Positions 28,575 through 36,853 of a stretch of DNA of 64,000 nucleotides are shown here, in pieces. The notes below the pieces were generated by a model. The model was not told the DNA's origin and made no database searches. It was given only the letters and a program-made list of their open reading frames with translations. The stretch's first letter is position 1. Each line of letters starts with the position of its first letter. The position numbers and the translations under genes are program-made. This stretch comes from Propionivibrio dicarboxylicus (GTDB taxonomy: Bacteria; Pseudomonadota; Gammaproteobacteria; Burkholderiales; Rhodocyclaceae), in NCBI GenBank assembly GCA_945902805.1, contig CAMDMZ010000014.1, positions 42,149 to 106,148 of the forward strand, read 5' to 3'.

Positions 28575-28838
28575 TCAATTCTTGTCCAACAAGATTTCGC
28601 TCGGCGTCTCGGTTACCGAGTGACCGGAGATCAAGCCCTTTAGGCGCGTTGTCGCGATCACATGCAGGACCACGCCGCAGCCAATGAAGAAGACGACACT
28701 TGCCATCATGCTGGCGTGAATGACGTCGTTTGGCCCGGTCGTTTGGTACAGCATCGTTCCTACGATGGTCGCCGCACCAGCGAGGTAACACGTGATTGCG
28801 ATGAAATAGGCAATTTTCTGGCCAAGGGTTTTTTCCAT
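28575..28838 (-). CDS. small two-helix membrane protein, unknown function
   Basis: 87 residues from ATG 28838. Two hydrophobic segments (IAYFIAITCYLAGAATIVGT and ASMMASVVFFIGCGVVLHVI) with a short loop, then a polar tail. No family recognised. It is divergent from nirS, whose FNR-type site lies between them, and could share regulation. The open frame extends to 28907 but the upstream residues are polar. Confidence 0.65.
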   Translation of the reverse strand: MEKTLGQKIAYFIAITCYLAGAATIVGTMLYQTTGPNDVIHASMMASVVFFIGCGVVLHVIATTRLKGLISGHSVTETPSEILLDKN

Positions 28839-28939
28839 GATGATTCTTTCTGCGCGGTGCGCTTTCTGTGCCACAACTTGGAGTTCAGGGTAACGCAAAA
28901 ATTCCACCGCTTCAGTTTTTAATATTCGGTGTTCAAAAG

Positions 28940-28953
28940 TTGATAGTGGTCAA
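28940..28953 (+). promoter_or_regulatory. FNR/DNR-type site upstream of nirS
   Basis: TTGAT-AGTG-GTCAA, one mismatch from a perfect palindrome, 105 bases before the nirS start. The -10 element at the expected spacing is poor (CACTCT, 28976-28981). Confidence 0.7.
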
Positions 28954-29058
28954 TGAAAAGACCGTCAAAACGGCGCACTCTGCGCCCGTCGCATGTGCAG
29001 GTGGCGTTGTTCTGTCCTGCCAGGTGAACATCAATCGCCAATGAACAGGAGATGGGAT

Positions 29059-30738
29059 ATGAAACGAGCTTTACTTGGATTGTTTGCTGCATCTGCGATG
29101 GCCGGTGCCGTGGGTACTGTATTCGCTCAAACGGCCGCCGCACCGACGCTCACCGCCGATGAAAAGGCCCAGGCCAAGAAGATTTACTTCGAGCGTTGCG
29201 CCGGTTGCCACGGTGTGTTGCGCAAGGGTGCCACCGGCAAGAACCTCGAGCCGCACTGGACCAAGAAAGACAAGGATGGCAAGGAGACCAGCGGCGGTAC
29301 GCTCAAGCTGGGCTCGGCCCGTCTCGAGAAGATCATTGCGCTGGGTACCGATGGCGGCATGGTTAACTTCGATGACATCCTGACCAAGGACGAAATCAGC
29401 CTAATGGCGAAATACATCCAGACCACACCGGATATTCCGCCAGAGTTCAGCTTCAAGGACACCATGGATTCCTGGAAGCTCATCGTGCCGGTCAAGGATC
29501 GTCCGACCAAGCAGATGAACAACTTCAACCTGAAGAACATGTTCTCGGTAACGCTGCGCGATACCGGCGAAGTCGCCCTGATCGACGGCGACACCAAAGA
29601 AATTCGCAGCATCGTCAAGACTGGCTACGCCGTGCACATCTCGCGTCTGTCGGCGTCTGGCCGCTACGTTTATGTTATCGGTCGCGATGCTCGCTTGAGC
29701 CTGATCGATCTGTGGATGGAAAAACCTGCCGTGGTCGCCGAAGTCAAGATCGGTTCCGAAGCGCGCTCGGTGGATACCTCCAAGTTCAAAGGCTTTGAAG
29801 ACAAGTACGCGATTGCTGGTTCCTACTGGCCGCCTCAGTACACCATCATGGATGGCGACACGCTGAAGCCGCGCAAGATCGTCAGCACCCGTGGTATGAC
29901 GGTGGATGGTGAATATCACCCCGAGCCGCGCGTCGCCTCGATCGTTGCTTCCTTCATCAAGCCGGAATGGGTTGTCAACATCAAGGAAACCGGGCAAATC
30001 CTGCTGGTCGATTATTCCGACATCGAGAACCTGAAGACGACCACCATTTCTTCCGCCAAGTTCCTGCATGACGGCGGTTGGGATGCGTCCAAGCGTTACT
30101 TCCTGGTGGCCGCGAATGCGTCCAACAAGATCGCTGCTGTGGATACCAAGACTGGCAAGCTGGCCGCCTTGGTTGATACCGCCAAGATTCCGCACCCGGG
30201 TCGTGGCGCCAACTTCACCCATCCGAAATTTGGTCCGGTATGGACCACCGGTCACCTCGGTGCCGATGTCCTGACACTGATCAGCACGCCGTCGGACGAA
30301 GCTAAGAACGCCAAGTTCAAGGAGTTCAACTGGAAGGTGGTGCAGGAAGTCAAGCACGTCCCGGGCAACCTGTTCGTCAAGACACATCCGATCTCCAAGC
30401 ACCTGTGGGCCGACTCGCCGCAGAATCCTGATCGCGAACTGGCTGAATCCGTTGCCGTCTGGGATATGGCCGATTTGTCGAAGCCGAAGAAGATCATCAA
30501 TGTCGCCAAGGATTCCGGCTTGCCGGTAACCAAGGCTACCAAGCGCGCCGTGCATCCCGAGTACAGCGCCGATGGTAAGGAAGTCTGGATCTCGCTGTGG
30601 GGTGGCAAGGCTGACCAGTCCGCCGTCGTGGTCTATGACGATGCGACATTGGCTTTGAAGAAGGTGATCACCGATCCGAAGATCATTACCCCGACCGGTA
30701 AGTTCAACGTTTACAACACACAGCACGATATTTACTAA
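29059..30738 (+). CDS. nirS: cytochrome cd1 nitrite reductase
   Basis: 559 residues from ATG 29059 with AGGAGATGGG upstream. A signal peptide (ends near VFAQ) is followed by a cytochrome c domain (FERCAGCHGVLRKGATGKNL) and an eight-bladed d1-heme propeller (VIGRDARLSLIDLW, AGSYWPPQYTIMDG, ANFTHPKFGPVWTTGHLGAD, KHLWADSPQNPDRE). It reduces nitrite to NO in the periplasm as a homodimer. It is closed by a terminator, so the following heme protein genes have their own promoter or are read through. Confidence 0.98.
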   Translation: MKRALLGLFAASAMAGAVGTVFAQTAAAPTLTADEKAQAKKIYFERCAGCHGVLRKGATGKNLEPHWTKKDKDGKETSGGTLKLGSARLEKIIALGTDGGMVNFDDILTKDEISLMAKYIQTTPDIPPEFSFKDTMDSWKLIVPVKDRPTKQMNNFNLKNMFSVTLRDTGEVALIDGDTKEIRSIVKTGYAVHISRLSASGRYVYVIGRDARLSLIDLWMEKPAVVAEVKIGSEARSVDTSKFKGFEDKYAIAGSYWPPQYTIMDGDTLKPRKIVSTRGMTVDGEYHPEPRVASIVASFIKPEWVVNIKETGQILLVDYSDIENLKTTTISSAKFLHDGGWDASKRYFLVAANASNKIAAVDTKTGKLAALVDTAKIPHPGRGANFTHPKFGPVWTTGHLGADVLTLISTPSDEAKNAKFKEFNWKVVQEVKHVPGNLFVKTHPISKHLWADSPQNPDRELAESVAVWDMADLSKPKKIINVAKDSGLPVTKATKRAVHPEYSADGKEVWISLWGGKADQSAVVVYDDATLALKKVITDPKIITPTGKFNVYNTQHDIY

Positions 30739-30785
30739 TCAAACTCTTCCCGTCGTTGCTTGACGGGTAAGATTCGATTGGTAGG

Positions 30786-30828
30786 ACCGGGGGTACGGGG
30801 CTACAGCTTCTGCCCCCGGTTTTTATTT
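30786..30828 (+). terminator. terminator after nirS
   Basis: 8-bp stem ACCGGGGG (30786-30793) with CCCCCGGT (30813-30820), a 19-base loop, then TTTTATTTTT. Confidence 0.75.
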
Positions 30829-30867
30829 TTGTGAATAATAAAAACCAACTTATCTAAGGAGTAAATG

Positions 30868-31767
30868 ATGCCTTTGAAACGTAGCCATCTCGCGCTGTTG
30901 CTCGCAGGTAGCCTGCTGTCCGTCGCCGCCGGAGTGCAGGCGGCAGCCCCTGATTGGAGCAAGGTTCCCAAGCGCAACATTCAAGTTTTCCACGCCGGCG
31001 TGACCCCCATGGAATGGATCACGAAACGCGGCGCACACGGTGGCGGCAACGGTTTGCGCAAAGGCGAAACCTGTGCCGGTTGTCACGAAGATGCAGGCGA
31101 ATTGAATCTGGATTTCGAGCGATTGGCGGGCAAGGATCTGGAGCCGGTCGGCGGCTCTAAGACCATGATGTTCCCGGTTGCCGTGCAGGCCGCCTATGAC
31201 GCCGATCATCTCTATATGCGACTCACCTTCAAGGCACCGGCTGATGCCGCTGCGGAGGCGCCGCGCGAGGACAAGACACCCAAGCATGAGCTGAAAGCGG
31301 CGGTGATGTTCGTCGCCAGCAAGGTGCCGATGGCAAACCAGGTGGGTTGCTGGGCGACCTGTCATGATGACGTGCGCTCGATGCCTGGCGCCAACAAGGA
31401 CAAGAAAAAATATATCGCGGGTGCCAATCTCGGCGACGAAACCTTCACCGACTACATGCAGTGGAAGAGTGGTGAAGCGGGCGCTGGCGCCATGTTTCTC
31501 GACGGCCACGTCGCCGAAGCACGCGTGAATAAAGACGGTAAAGCCTTGGTTAAGGCGGAAGGCGTCACCCAGGGCGGCGAAACCACCGTCACGTTTACCC
31601 GCAAGCTAACCGGCGAGGCTGGCGATGTGCCGATGGCGGAAGGCAAGGCGATCCCGTTTGGTATCGCGATTCACACCGATCGCACCGTATATCGCTTCCA
31701 TCACGTCTCGCTTGGCTACATGCTCGGGATCGGCGCCGAGGGCGACGTCAAGGCGGTCAAGCAGTAG
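30868..31767 (+). CDS. periplasmic c-type heme protein, ethylbenzene dehydrogenase-subunit-like domain
   Basis: 299 residues, signal peptide to about residue 26. One normal heme site CAGCH (near residue 70) and a second, wider motif CWATCH. The rest resembles the beta-sandwich heme-binding domain of ethylbenzene dehydrogenase gamma/cytochrome c-552 proteins (VAVQAAYDADHLYMRLTFKA, LKAAVMFVASKVP, TLTFTRKL-like strands). AAGGAG lies six bases before ATG 30868. It follows nirS, so it likely shuttles electrons to a denitrification enzyme. Not a NirN or NirT by sequence. Confidence 0.8.
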   Translation: MPLKRSHLALLLAGSLLSVAAGVQAAAPDWSKVPKRNIQVFHAGVTPMEWITKRGAHGGGNGLRKGETCAGCHEDAGELNLDFERLAGKDLEPVGGSKTMMFPVAVQAAYDADHLYMRLTFKAPADAAAEAPREDKTPKHELKAAVMFVASKVPMANQVGCWATCHDDVRSMPGANKDKKKYIAGANLGDETFTDYMQWKSGEAGAGAMFLDGHVAEARVNKDGKALVKAEGVTQGGETTVTFTRKLTGEAGDVPMAEGKAIPFGIAIHTDRTVYRFHHVSLGYMLGIGAEGDVKAVKQ

Positions 31768-31798
31768 GCAACACCACAGGCGAGACGAATTGCACTAC

Positions 31799-32119
31799 AT
31801 GCGAAATCTGCTCGCCTGTCTCGGCTGCATCACGATGCTCAGCGTGGCGTTCCCGAGCGCGGCCGAGGAACACGTTGTTTCGATCAGCGCCTATCGTTTC
31901 GAGCCGAGCAAAATTCGCATCCGGGTCGGGGACACCGTGCGCTGGCTCAATATGGAAAAGCGGACCAGCCATTCGGTGCTCTTCAGCACGCCTGACCTGG
32001 AGTCGGAGCGGCTGTTTCCTGGTGAAAGCTGGTCACGACGCTTTGATAGCCCGGGCACGATTGTCTATGGTTGCGGTCCGCACCCGGAAATGAGTGGGAC
32101 AATCGAGGTTACGGAATAA
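31799..32119 (+). CDS. periplasmic cupredoxin (plastocyanin/azurin-like)
   Basis: 106 residues, signal peptide ending near SAAEE. Type 1 copper ligands appear as His in TSHSVLF and Cys, His and Met in YGCGPHPEM; strand pattern YRFEPSKIRIRVGDTVRWLN is that of plastocyanin-like proteins. It probably carries electrons to NirS or NorC. It is 31 bases after the heme protein gene; a copy of the dispersed repeat lies just after its stop. Confidence 0.87.
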   Translation: MRNLLACLGCITMLSVAFPSAAEEHVVSISAYRFEPSKIRIRVGDTVRWLNMEKRTSHSVLFSTPDLESERLFPGESWSRRFDSPGTIVYGCGPHPEMSGTIEVTE

Positions 32120-32141
32120 GCCTCCGCCAAAAGCGTCCGAG

Positions 32142-32167
32142 CGCCGTACCGTCAGCACCGACTTTTT
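32142..32167 (-). repeat. 26-bp dispersed repeat, copy 6 (intergenic)
   Basis: Reverse orientation, between the cupredoxin stop and the next gene. Two transitions and one transversion from the consensus. Confidence 0.85.
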
Positions 32168-32188
32168 GGGTCTTTCAGGAAATTGTTA

Positions 32189-32662
32189 ATGAAACTTCAC
32201 CATGTAGTGGTTTTGATGTCTCTGTGCGGGATTTGCATTAGCGCCAGTGCCGAAACGCTGGTTTGCCCCGAACTCTCGACGCTTGTCCAGGTCGGTGCGT
32301 GTCCGGCCGAGGAGGAGTTGCAGCACACCTTCGATGGCTATTGCAGCGATAACGCCCGGTTGTACGACAAAGGCGACAAGATTTGCCCCGACTTCCAGCG
32401 TTATAAAGAGTTGAAGAATATCAGCCTGTGGGAATCGCGCGACGGTCGCTTTGACGGCTATGTTTCCTGCAATCCCGCGAAATCCGGATTGACCGGTGCG
32501 CGTGCCAACAACGTCACGATCGCCCGTCAGGGGTCGGTCACGCGTGTGGCCTGCAACTATACGTCGGGCGTGGTTTTGTCCCATCGCACCAAGGCCAACT
32601 GTGTGGCGGATTCAGCCGCCTGCGCCACCGATGCCGGTGCCTGCAAAGCCCATTGCGAATAG
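32189..32662 (+). CDS. cysteine-rich periplasmic protein of unknown function
   Basis: 157 residues. Signal peptide ending near ASAE, then a mature part with about 11 cysteines in short pairs and singles (LVCPE, GACPAE, GYCSDN, KICPDF, VSCNPA, VACNY, NCVAD, AACAT, CKAHCE). The distribution suggests several disulfides or metal sites rather than heme, as no CxxCH is present. No family recognised. It lies between a cupredoxin and a cytochrome c4-like gene in the nir cluster. Confidence 0.7.
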   Translation: MKLHHVVVLMSLCGICISASAETLVCPELSTLVQVGACPAEEELQHTFDGYCSDNARLYDKGDKICPDFQRYKELKNISLWESRDGRFDGYVSCNPAKSGLTGARANNVTIARQGSVTRVACNYTSGVVLSHRTKANCVADSAACATDAGACKAHCE

Positions 32663-32714
32663 TCCATCGCGCCGACTTAATCCTTCCGATCCTTTTTGAT
32701 CTTTGGAGTTGTTC

Positions 32715-33341
32715 ATGAAAACTACTCACACCTCACGCATTGGCTTAGTACGGGCTGCCGTTGCCATGCTGCTCGCCCTGCCGTCAATCTCAGTGCTGGC
32801 GGCGCCGCCCAGTCCCCGTGCGATGGAGATTATTGAATCGCGCTGCGCCCTCTGCCATGGCCGTGAAGGCGAAGCAGCCAGTGCTGTGTATCCGCGTCTG
32901 GCGGCTCAGCATCCGGATTACCTTGTCAAGCAGCTCAAGGATTTTCGCGATGAGCGGCGCAAAAGCGAGACCATGTCAGCGATGGCCAAGGATCTGACGG
33001 ATGAGGATGTCGGGCACCTCGCGGCGTGGTTCAGTTCCCGGCCGGCCGCAACGCGCAGAATTGGCGACACGGATCTCGCGGCGGTGGGTAAATACATTTT
33101 TACCAAAGGCAATACCTATTCGGGCGTTGCCGCCTGCGAGACCTGCCACGGCGCGAATGGTCACGGCACCCATCAACTCCCGCGCTTGGCCGGGCAGCAT
33201 CCGGCCTATCTTGAAACTCAGCTCAAGGAATTTGGCAACCGGGCGCGGAACAACGATAACGCCATCATGCACAGTATCGCCAGCAAGCTGACCGAACTTG
33301 AGATGCGCGCCGTGTCCGTGTTTATCGGTGGCATGCAATAG
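32715..33341 (+). CDS. diheme cytochrome c4-like protein
   Basis: 208 residues from ATG 32715 with GGAG upstream. Signal peptide (ends near VLAAPP) and two heme domains, CALCH and CETCH, each followed by the c4 pattern (YPRLAAQHPDYLVKQLKDFR; LPRLAGQHPAYLETQLKEFG) and Met ligands further on. Cytochrome c4 passes electrons from bc1 to terminal enzymes including NirS-type reductases. Confidence 0.92.
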   Translation: MKTTHTSRIGLVRAAVAMLLALPSISVLAAPPSPRAMEIIESRCALCHGREGEAASAVYPRLAAQHPDYLVKQLKDFRDERRKSETMSAMAKDLTDEDVGHLAAWFSSRPAATRRIGDTDLAAVGKYIFTKGNTYSGVAACETCHGANGHGTHQLPRLAGQHPAYLETQLKEFGNRARNNDNAIMHSIASKLTELEMRAVSVFIGGMQ

Positions 33342-33360
33342 CGTTTGGTGGCCGTGAGAA

Positions 33361-33400
33361 TTGACGAATATCAATGCATGAGCGGCGCAGAACGTTCAAT
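33361..33400 (+). promoter_or_regulatory. FNR/DNR-type promoter of nirCFDLGH
   Basis: TTGAC-GAAT-ATCAA (33361-33374) and TTCAAT at 33395-33400. The predicted transcript start falls within a few bases of the nirC ATG at 33410. Confidence 0.65.
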
Positions 33401-33409
33401 GTGCGACCC

Positions 33410-33739
33410 ATGCGTACAGTGGCTTTCTTCTTCATGGTGCTGGGGTTTGTGGCGATCGCCATTGCGGCGGAATCGAACTCGGTAGCGAACTCAACTGAAC
33501 TGATTCGACTCGTACGCCAGGATTGTGGATCGTGCCACGGAATGACCCTGCAAGGCGGTCTCGGCACGCCGCTGACGCGCGAGGCACTGGCTGAACGATC
33601 AGCCGAAACACTCGCGGCAACCATACTCTACGGCCGCCCCGGAACCGCCATGCCTGCCTGGAAGACGTTGCTGAGCGAGGTCGAGGCCAACTGGATTGCC
33701 GACCGACTTTTGAGCGGATTCCCCGAGGAACAACGATGA
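33410..33739 (+). CDS. nirC: NirC-like monoheme cytochrome c
   Basis: 109 residues from ATG 33410. Signal peptide MRTVAFFFMVLGFVAIAIA, heme site CGSCH and Met ligand in TAMPAWK. NirC is a small cytochrome of nir clusters, linked to heme d1 maturation or electron supply. The frame opens at 33374, but that ATG sits in the FNR-type box, so 33410 is preferred. Overlaps nirF. Confidence 0.88.
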   Translation: MRTVAFFFMVLGFVAIAIAAESNSVANSTELIRLVRQDCGSCHGMTLQGGLGTPLTREALAERSAETLAATILYGRPGTAMPAWKTLLSEVEANWIADRLLSGFPEEQR

Positions 33740-34902
33740 TGCGCTGGCTGGGATGGATTTTGGTGAGTCTGACCCTGGGTGGCTGCGCAGCGCCAGCGCT
33801 ACGGGGGACCGGCGATCTCGGCGTCGTGATCGAACGCGCGCGTGGCAGCGTCCAACTCGTGGACACCACACAGCGTATGGCGCTCAGCCGCATTGACGGG
33901 CTCGGTGATTTGTCGCACGCCTCGGTCGTGTTTGCGCGTGATGGCCGTTACGCTTATGTCTTCGGTCGCGATGGCGGCCTGACCAAACTCGATCTGCTCG
34001 CCAGTCGTATCGTCAAGCGGGTGATGCAAGCCGGCAACAGCATCGGTGGTGCCATCTCGCAGGACGGCCGCATCGTCGTCGCCCAGAATTACACGCCGGG
34101 CGGCATCAAGGCCTTCGATGCCGAGACTCTGGAACTGCTTGCCGAGGTGCCCGCCGAATACGCGCCGGGCAAGTTTTCGAAGGTGGTTGGACTCGCCGAC
34201 GTGCCCGGTCAACGCTTTGCCTATGCGTTGTTTGAAGGCGGCGAAATCTGGATCAGCGATTTCAGCAATCCCAGAAAGCCGGTTACGCAGCGCTTTCCAG
34301 CGGGTCTGCAGCCCTATGACGGACTGGTGACGCCGGATGGCCGGCATTATTTGGCGGGATTGTTCGGTGAGGACGGTATTGCGCTGCTCGATCTCTGGCA
34401 GACCGAAAAGGGCAGCCGCAAGATTCTCGCCAATTACGGGCGTGGTGAAGAGAAGCTGCCGGTATTCAAGATGCCGCATCTGCGCGGTTGGGCACTCGCC
34501 GCCGGGCGTGCCTGGCTGCCGGCCATCGGACGCCATGAAGTTCTGGTTGCCGATGCCCTGAGCTGGCAGGAAACCGCACGCGTGGCCGTCAAGGGTCAGC
34601 CGGTGTTCGCTATGGCTAGTCCCGATGGACGTCAGATCTGGGTCAATTTTGCCCATCCTGATAACGGTTGGATACAGGTGATCGATACGCTGTCCGGCAA
34701 GGTGGTCAAGACCTTGCAGCCGGGGCGGGCCGTTTTGCACATGGAATTCACGCCGCGCGGCGAAAACGTCTGGATCTCGGCCCGCGATGACAATCGGGTC
34801 AGCATTTACGACACCCGCAGTCTCGAGAAGGTCGGCGAGTTTGCCGCCGATGCGCCGTCCGGGATTTTCTTTACCAGCCGCGCCAACCGGATTGGCTTCT
34901 AG
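33736..34902 (+). CDS. nirF: NirF, heme d1 biosynthesis
   Basis: 388 residues. Lipoprotein signal with LGGC, then a propeller homologous to the d1 domain of NirS (FARDGRYAYVFGRDGGLTKL, GGAISQDGRIVVAQNYTPGG, GLADVPGQRFAYALFEGGE, HMEFTPRGENVWISARDDN). NirF is a periplasmic dehydrogenase acting late in heme d1 synthesis. Starts within the nirC stop. Confidence 0.95.
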   Translation: MMRWLGWILVSLTLGGCAAPALRGTGDLGVVIERARGSVQLVDTTQRMALSRIDGLGDLSHASVVFARDGRYAYVFGRDGGLTKLDLLASRIVKRVMQAGNSIGGAISQDGRIVVAQNYTPGGIKAFDAETLELLAEVPAEYAPGKFSKVVGLADVPGQRFAYALFEGGEIWISDFSNPRKPVTQRFPAGLQPYDGLVTPDGRHYLAGLFGEDGIALLDLWQTEKGSRKILANYGRGEEKLPVFKMPHLRGWALAAGRAWLPAIGRHEVLVADALSWQETARVAVKGQPVFAMASPDGRQIWVNFAHPDNGWIQVIDTLSGKVVKTLQPGRAVLHMEFTPRGENVWISARDDNRVSIYDTRSLEKVGEFAADAPSGIFFTSRANRIGF

Positions 34903-34903
34903 G

Positions 34904-35905
34904 ATGGACGCGCCCTACAGCCCGATCGAGTTCGCCCTGCTGAACGATTGGCAGCGGGATTTCCCGTTGCATCCGCAGCCGTTCGCTGCCCTCGCCGAAA
35001 AAGTCGGTGCTGGCGAGACGGCGGTATTGGAGACTATGCACCGTTTGCAGCGACGCGGAGCGATCAGTCGGCTCGGTGCCGTGTTTGCGCCGCGACGAGC
35101 GGGCGCCGGCACGCTGGCCGCGCTGGCCGCGCCACCGCATCGGCTCGAGGAAATTGCCGCATTGGTGAGCGCGCGGCCCGAGGTGAATCACAACTACCAG
35201 CGCGAACATCACTGGAACGTTTGGTTTGTGGTGACGGCGCGCGATCAGGCGGCGCTGAGTGCCGTGTTGCAATCGATCGAAGCGGATACCGCCTGCCCGG
35301 TGTTATCCATGCCTTTGCAACACGAGTTCCACATCGATCTGGGTTTTGACCTGGGTCTGCAGGCGGTACATGGACGGCAAACCGCGCGGCGCGAAAGTCA
35401 GGCGCCGAGGTCGGTCGCGCCCGTCCCTCGGAGTGCGGAAGAGCTGTGTCTGCTGGAGGCGCTGGAAGGTGGCTTGGCGCTGGTTTCGCGCCCCTACGCA
35501 CATTTGGCGGCACGCTGTGGTTTGAGCGAAGAAACAGTTTTGCGGCATATCGACGCCTGGCAACAGGAAGGCCTGATCAAGCGCTTTGGCGTCGTTGTTC
35601 GCCATCACGAGATGGGTTATCGGGCCAATGCCATGGTGGTGTTTGATTTGCCCGATGCCGAGGTGGATGCCATCGGCGAGCAACTGGCGCAGGAGTCGGC
35701 GGTGACGCTGTGCTATCGTCGCGAGCGCTGCCTGCCGCATTGGCCGAACAATCTTTACTGCATGGTGCATGGCCGTAGCCGTGACGACGTGGCGCCGGTG
35801 GTCGCCCGTCTTGCTGCCACCGCCGGGGTGACGCCGGGCGTGCTGTTTTCGGTCCGCCGCTTCAAGCAATGCGGGGCGCGGTATTTCGCTGGGGCCGGCC
35901 GTTGA
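34904..35905 (+). CDS. nirDL: NirDL fusion, siroheme decarboxylase
   Basis: 333 residues, double the size of single NirD/L proteins, with two AsnC-like halves (about 8-160 and 185-333). Each half has an HTH-like region and a HYNREH-type site (NHNYQREHHWNVWF; LCYRRERCLPHWPNNLYCMV). With NirG and NirH it decarboxylates siroheme to didecarboxysiroheme on the heme d1 pathway. In the first half, AEKVGAGETAVL comes from the dispersed repeat (34998-35023) and aligns without a gap to AARCGLSEETVL in the second half. ATG 34904 directly follows the nirF stop. Confidence 0.94.
   Translation: MDAPYSPIEFALLNDWQRDFPLHPQPFAALAEKVGAGETAVLETMHRLQRRGAISRLGAVFAPRRAGAGTLAALAAPPHRLEEIAALVSARPEVNHNYQREHHWNVWFVVTARDQAALSAVLQSIEADTACPVLSMPLQHEFHIDLGFDLGLQAVHGRQTARRESQAPRSVAPVPRSAEELCLLEALEGGLALVSRPYAHLAARCGLSEETVLRHIDAWQQEGLIKRFGVVVRHHEMGYRANAMVVFDLPDAEVDAIGEQLAQESAVTLCYRRERCLPHWPNNLYCMVHGRSRDDVAPVVARLAATAGVTPGVLFSVRRFKQCGARYFAGAGR
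34998..35023 (+). repeat. 26-bp dispersed repeat, copy 7 (inside nirDL)
   Basis: Same strand as the gene, translated EKVGAGETA. The paralogous half of the protein shows no insertion relative to it. Confidence 0.9.
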
Positions 35906-36366
35906 AGCCTGCCGCAGAAACGATCGACGCCATCGATCGACGCATCATCAACGCCTTGCAAGGCGGCTTTCCGATCACCGATGAACCTTACCGTGAAGTC
36001 GCCGCGATGCTCGGCCTGAGCACCGAGGAATTGCTGGCTCGACTGGAAAGCCTGCTGGCCCATAAGGTACTGACGCGATTTGGCCCGATGTTCCAGATCG
36101 AGCGCATGGGAGGCGCGTTTGTGCTTGCCGCCGTGGCCGCGCCGGAAGATCGCTTCGAGGCGGTGGCCGCGCAGATCAATGCCTTTTCCGAAGTGGCCCA
36201 CAATTACCGTCGCGAGCATGCGCTCAACATGTGGTTCGTGCTCGCTACAGAAACCCTCGATGGCATTGCCGAGACCATCGCGCGCATCGAGGCGGCGACC
36301 GGTCTGACGGTTTACGCCTTTCCCAAAGAGCGCGAGTTTTTCGTGGAGTTGAAACTTGCCGCCTGA
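35902..36366 (+). CDS. nirG: NirG, siroheme decarboxylase subunit
   Basis: About 154 residues of AsnC-like fold: IDRRIINALQGGFPITDEPY, helix-turn-helix-like EVAAMLGLSTEELLARL, and VAHNYRREHALNMWFVLATE. TTG at 35902 overlaps the nirDL stop (TTGA) and gives a natural N-terminus; ATG 35869 is the alternative but its extra residues come from overlap. Works in the NirDLGH complex. Confidence 0.9.
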   Translation: MKPAAETIDAIDRRIINALQGGFPITDEPYREVAAMLGLSTEELLARLESLLAHKVLTRFGPMFQIERMGGAFVLAAVAAPEDRFEAVAAQINAFSEVAHNYRREHALNMWFVLATETLDGIAETIARIEAATGLTVYAFPKEREFFVELKLAA

Positions 36367-36853
36367 AAACGATACTGGACTGGCCGATCTCGACCGGCGA
36401 CTGATCCTTGCCACGCAGGGCGGGCTCCCGTTGCTGGCGCGACCCTATGACGCGCTCGGTAGCGACTTGGGCATCAGTGGCGAGCAGGTGCAGCAGCGCC
36501 TCAATGCCATGCTCGCCGATGGCCGCATTCGTCGTATTGGTGCCGTACCCAATCACTACGCCATCGGTTATACCGCCAACGGCATGAGCGTTTGGGATGT
36601 GGCCGATGACCAAATTGACGAACTGGGGGTACAGGTCGGTGCCTTGCCGTTTGTCAGCCACTGTTATCGGCGCCCGCGCCGGCTGCCGCTGTGGCCCTAC
36701 AACCTGTTCGCCATGGTGCATGGCGCCAGTCGTGTTGAGGTCGAGGCCGATGTCGAACGGATCGCGACCCTGCTGGGCGTGGCCTGTCGACAGCATGAGA
36801 TCCTCTACAGCAGCCGTATCCTGAAAAAAACCGGTTTGCGGCTCAGCGCGTAA
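36356..36853 (+). CDS. nirH: NirH, siroheme decarboxylase subunit
   Basis: 165 residues. AsnC-like fold with LDRRLILATQGGLPLLARPY and SHCYRRPRRLPLWPYNLFAM, the NirH/NirL type of site. TTG start overlaps nirG by 11 bases; the stop overlaps the next ATG (TAATG). It is the last recognised heme d1 gene here; nirJ and nirE are not nearby. Confidence 0.92.
   Translation: MPPENDTGLADLDRRLILATQGGLPLLARPYDALGSDLGISGEQVQQRLNAMLADGRIRRIGAVPNHYAIGYTANGMSVWDVADDQIDELGVQVGALPFVSHCYRRPRRLPLWPYNLFAMVHGASRVEVEADVERIATLLGVACRQHEILYSSRILKKTGLRLSA

Noticed and set aside
29401..30726. 441-residue open frame opposite nirS
   Set aside because: Antisense to a certain gene, no recognisable domain; arises from GC-rich codon use.
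33799..34740. 313-residue open frame opposite nirF
   Set aside because: Antisense to nirF; no domain found.
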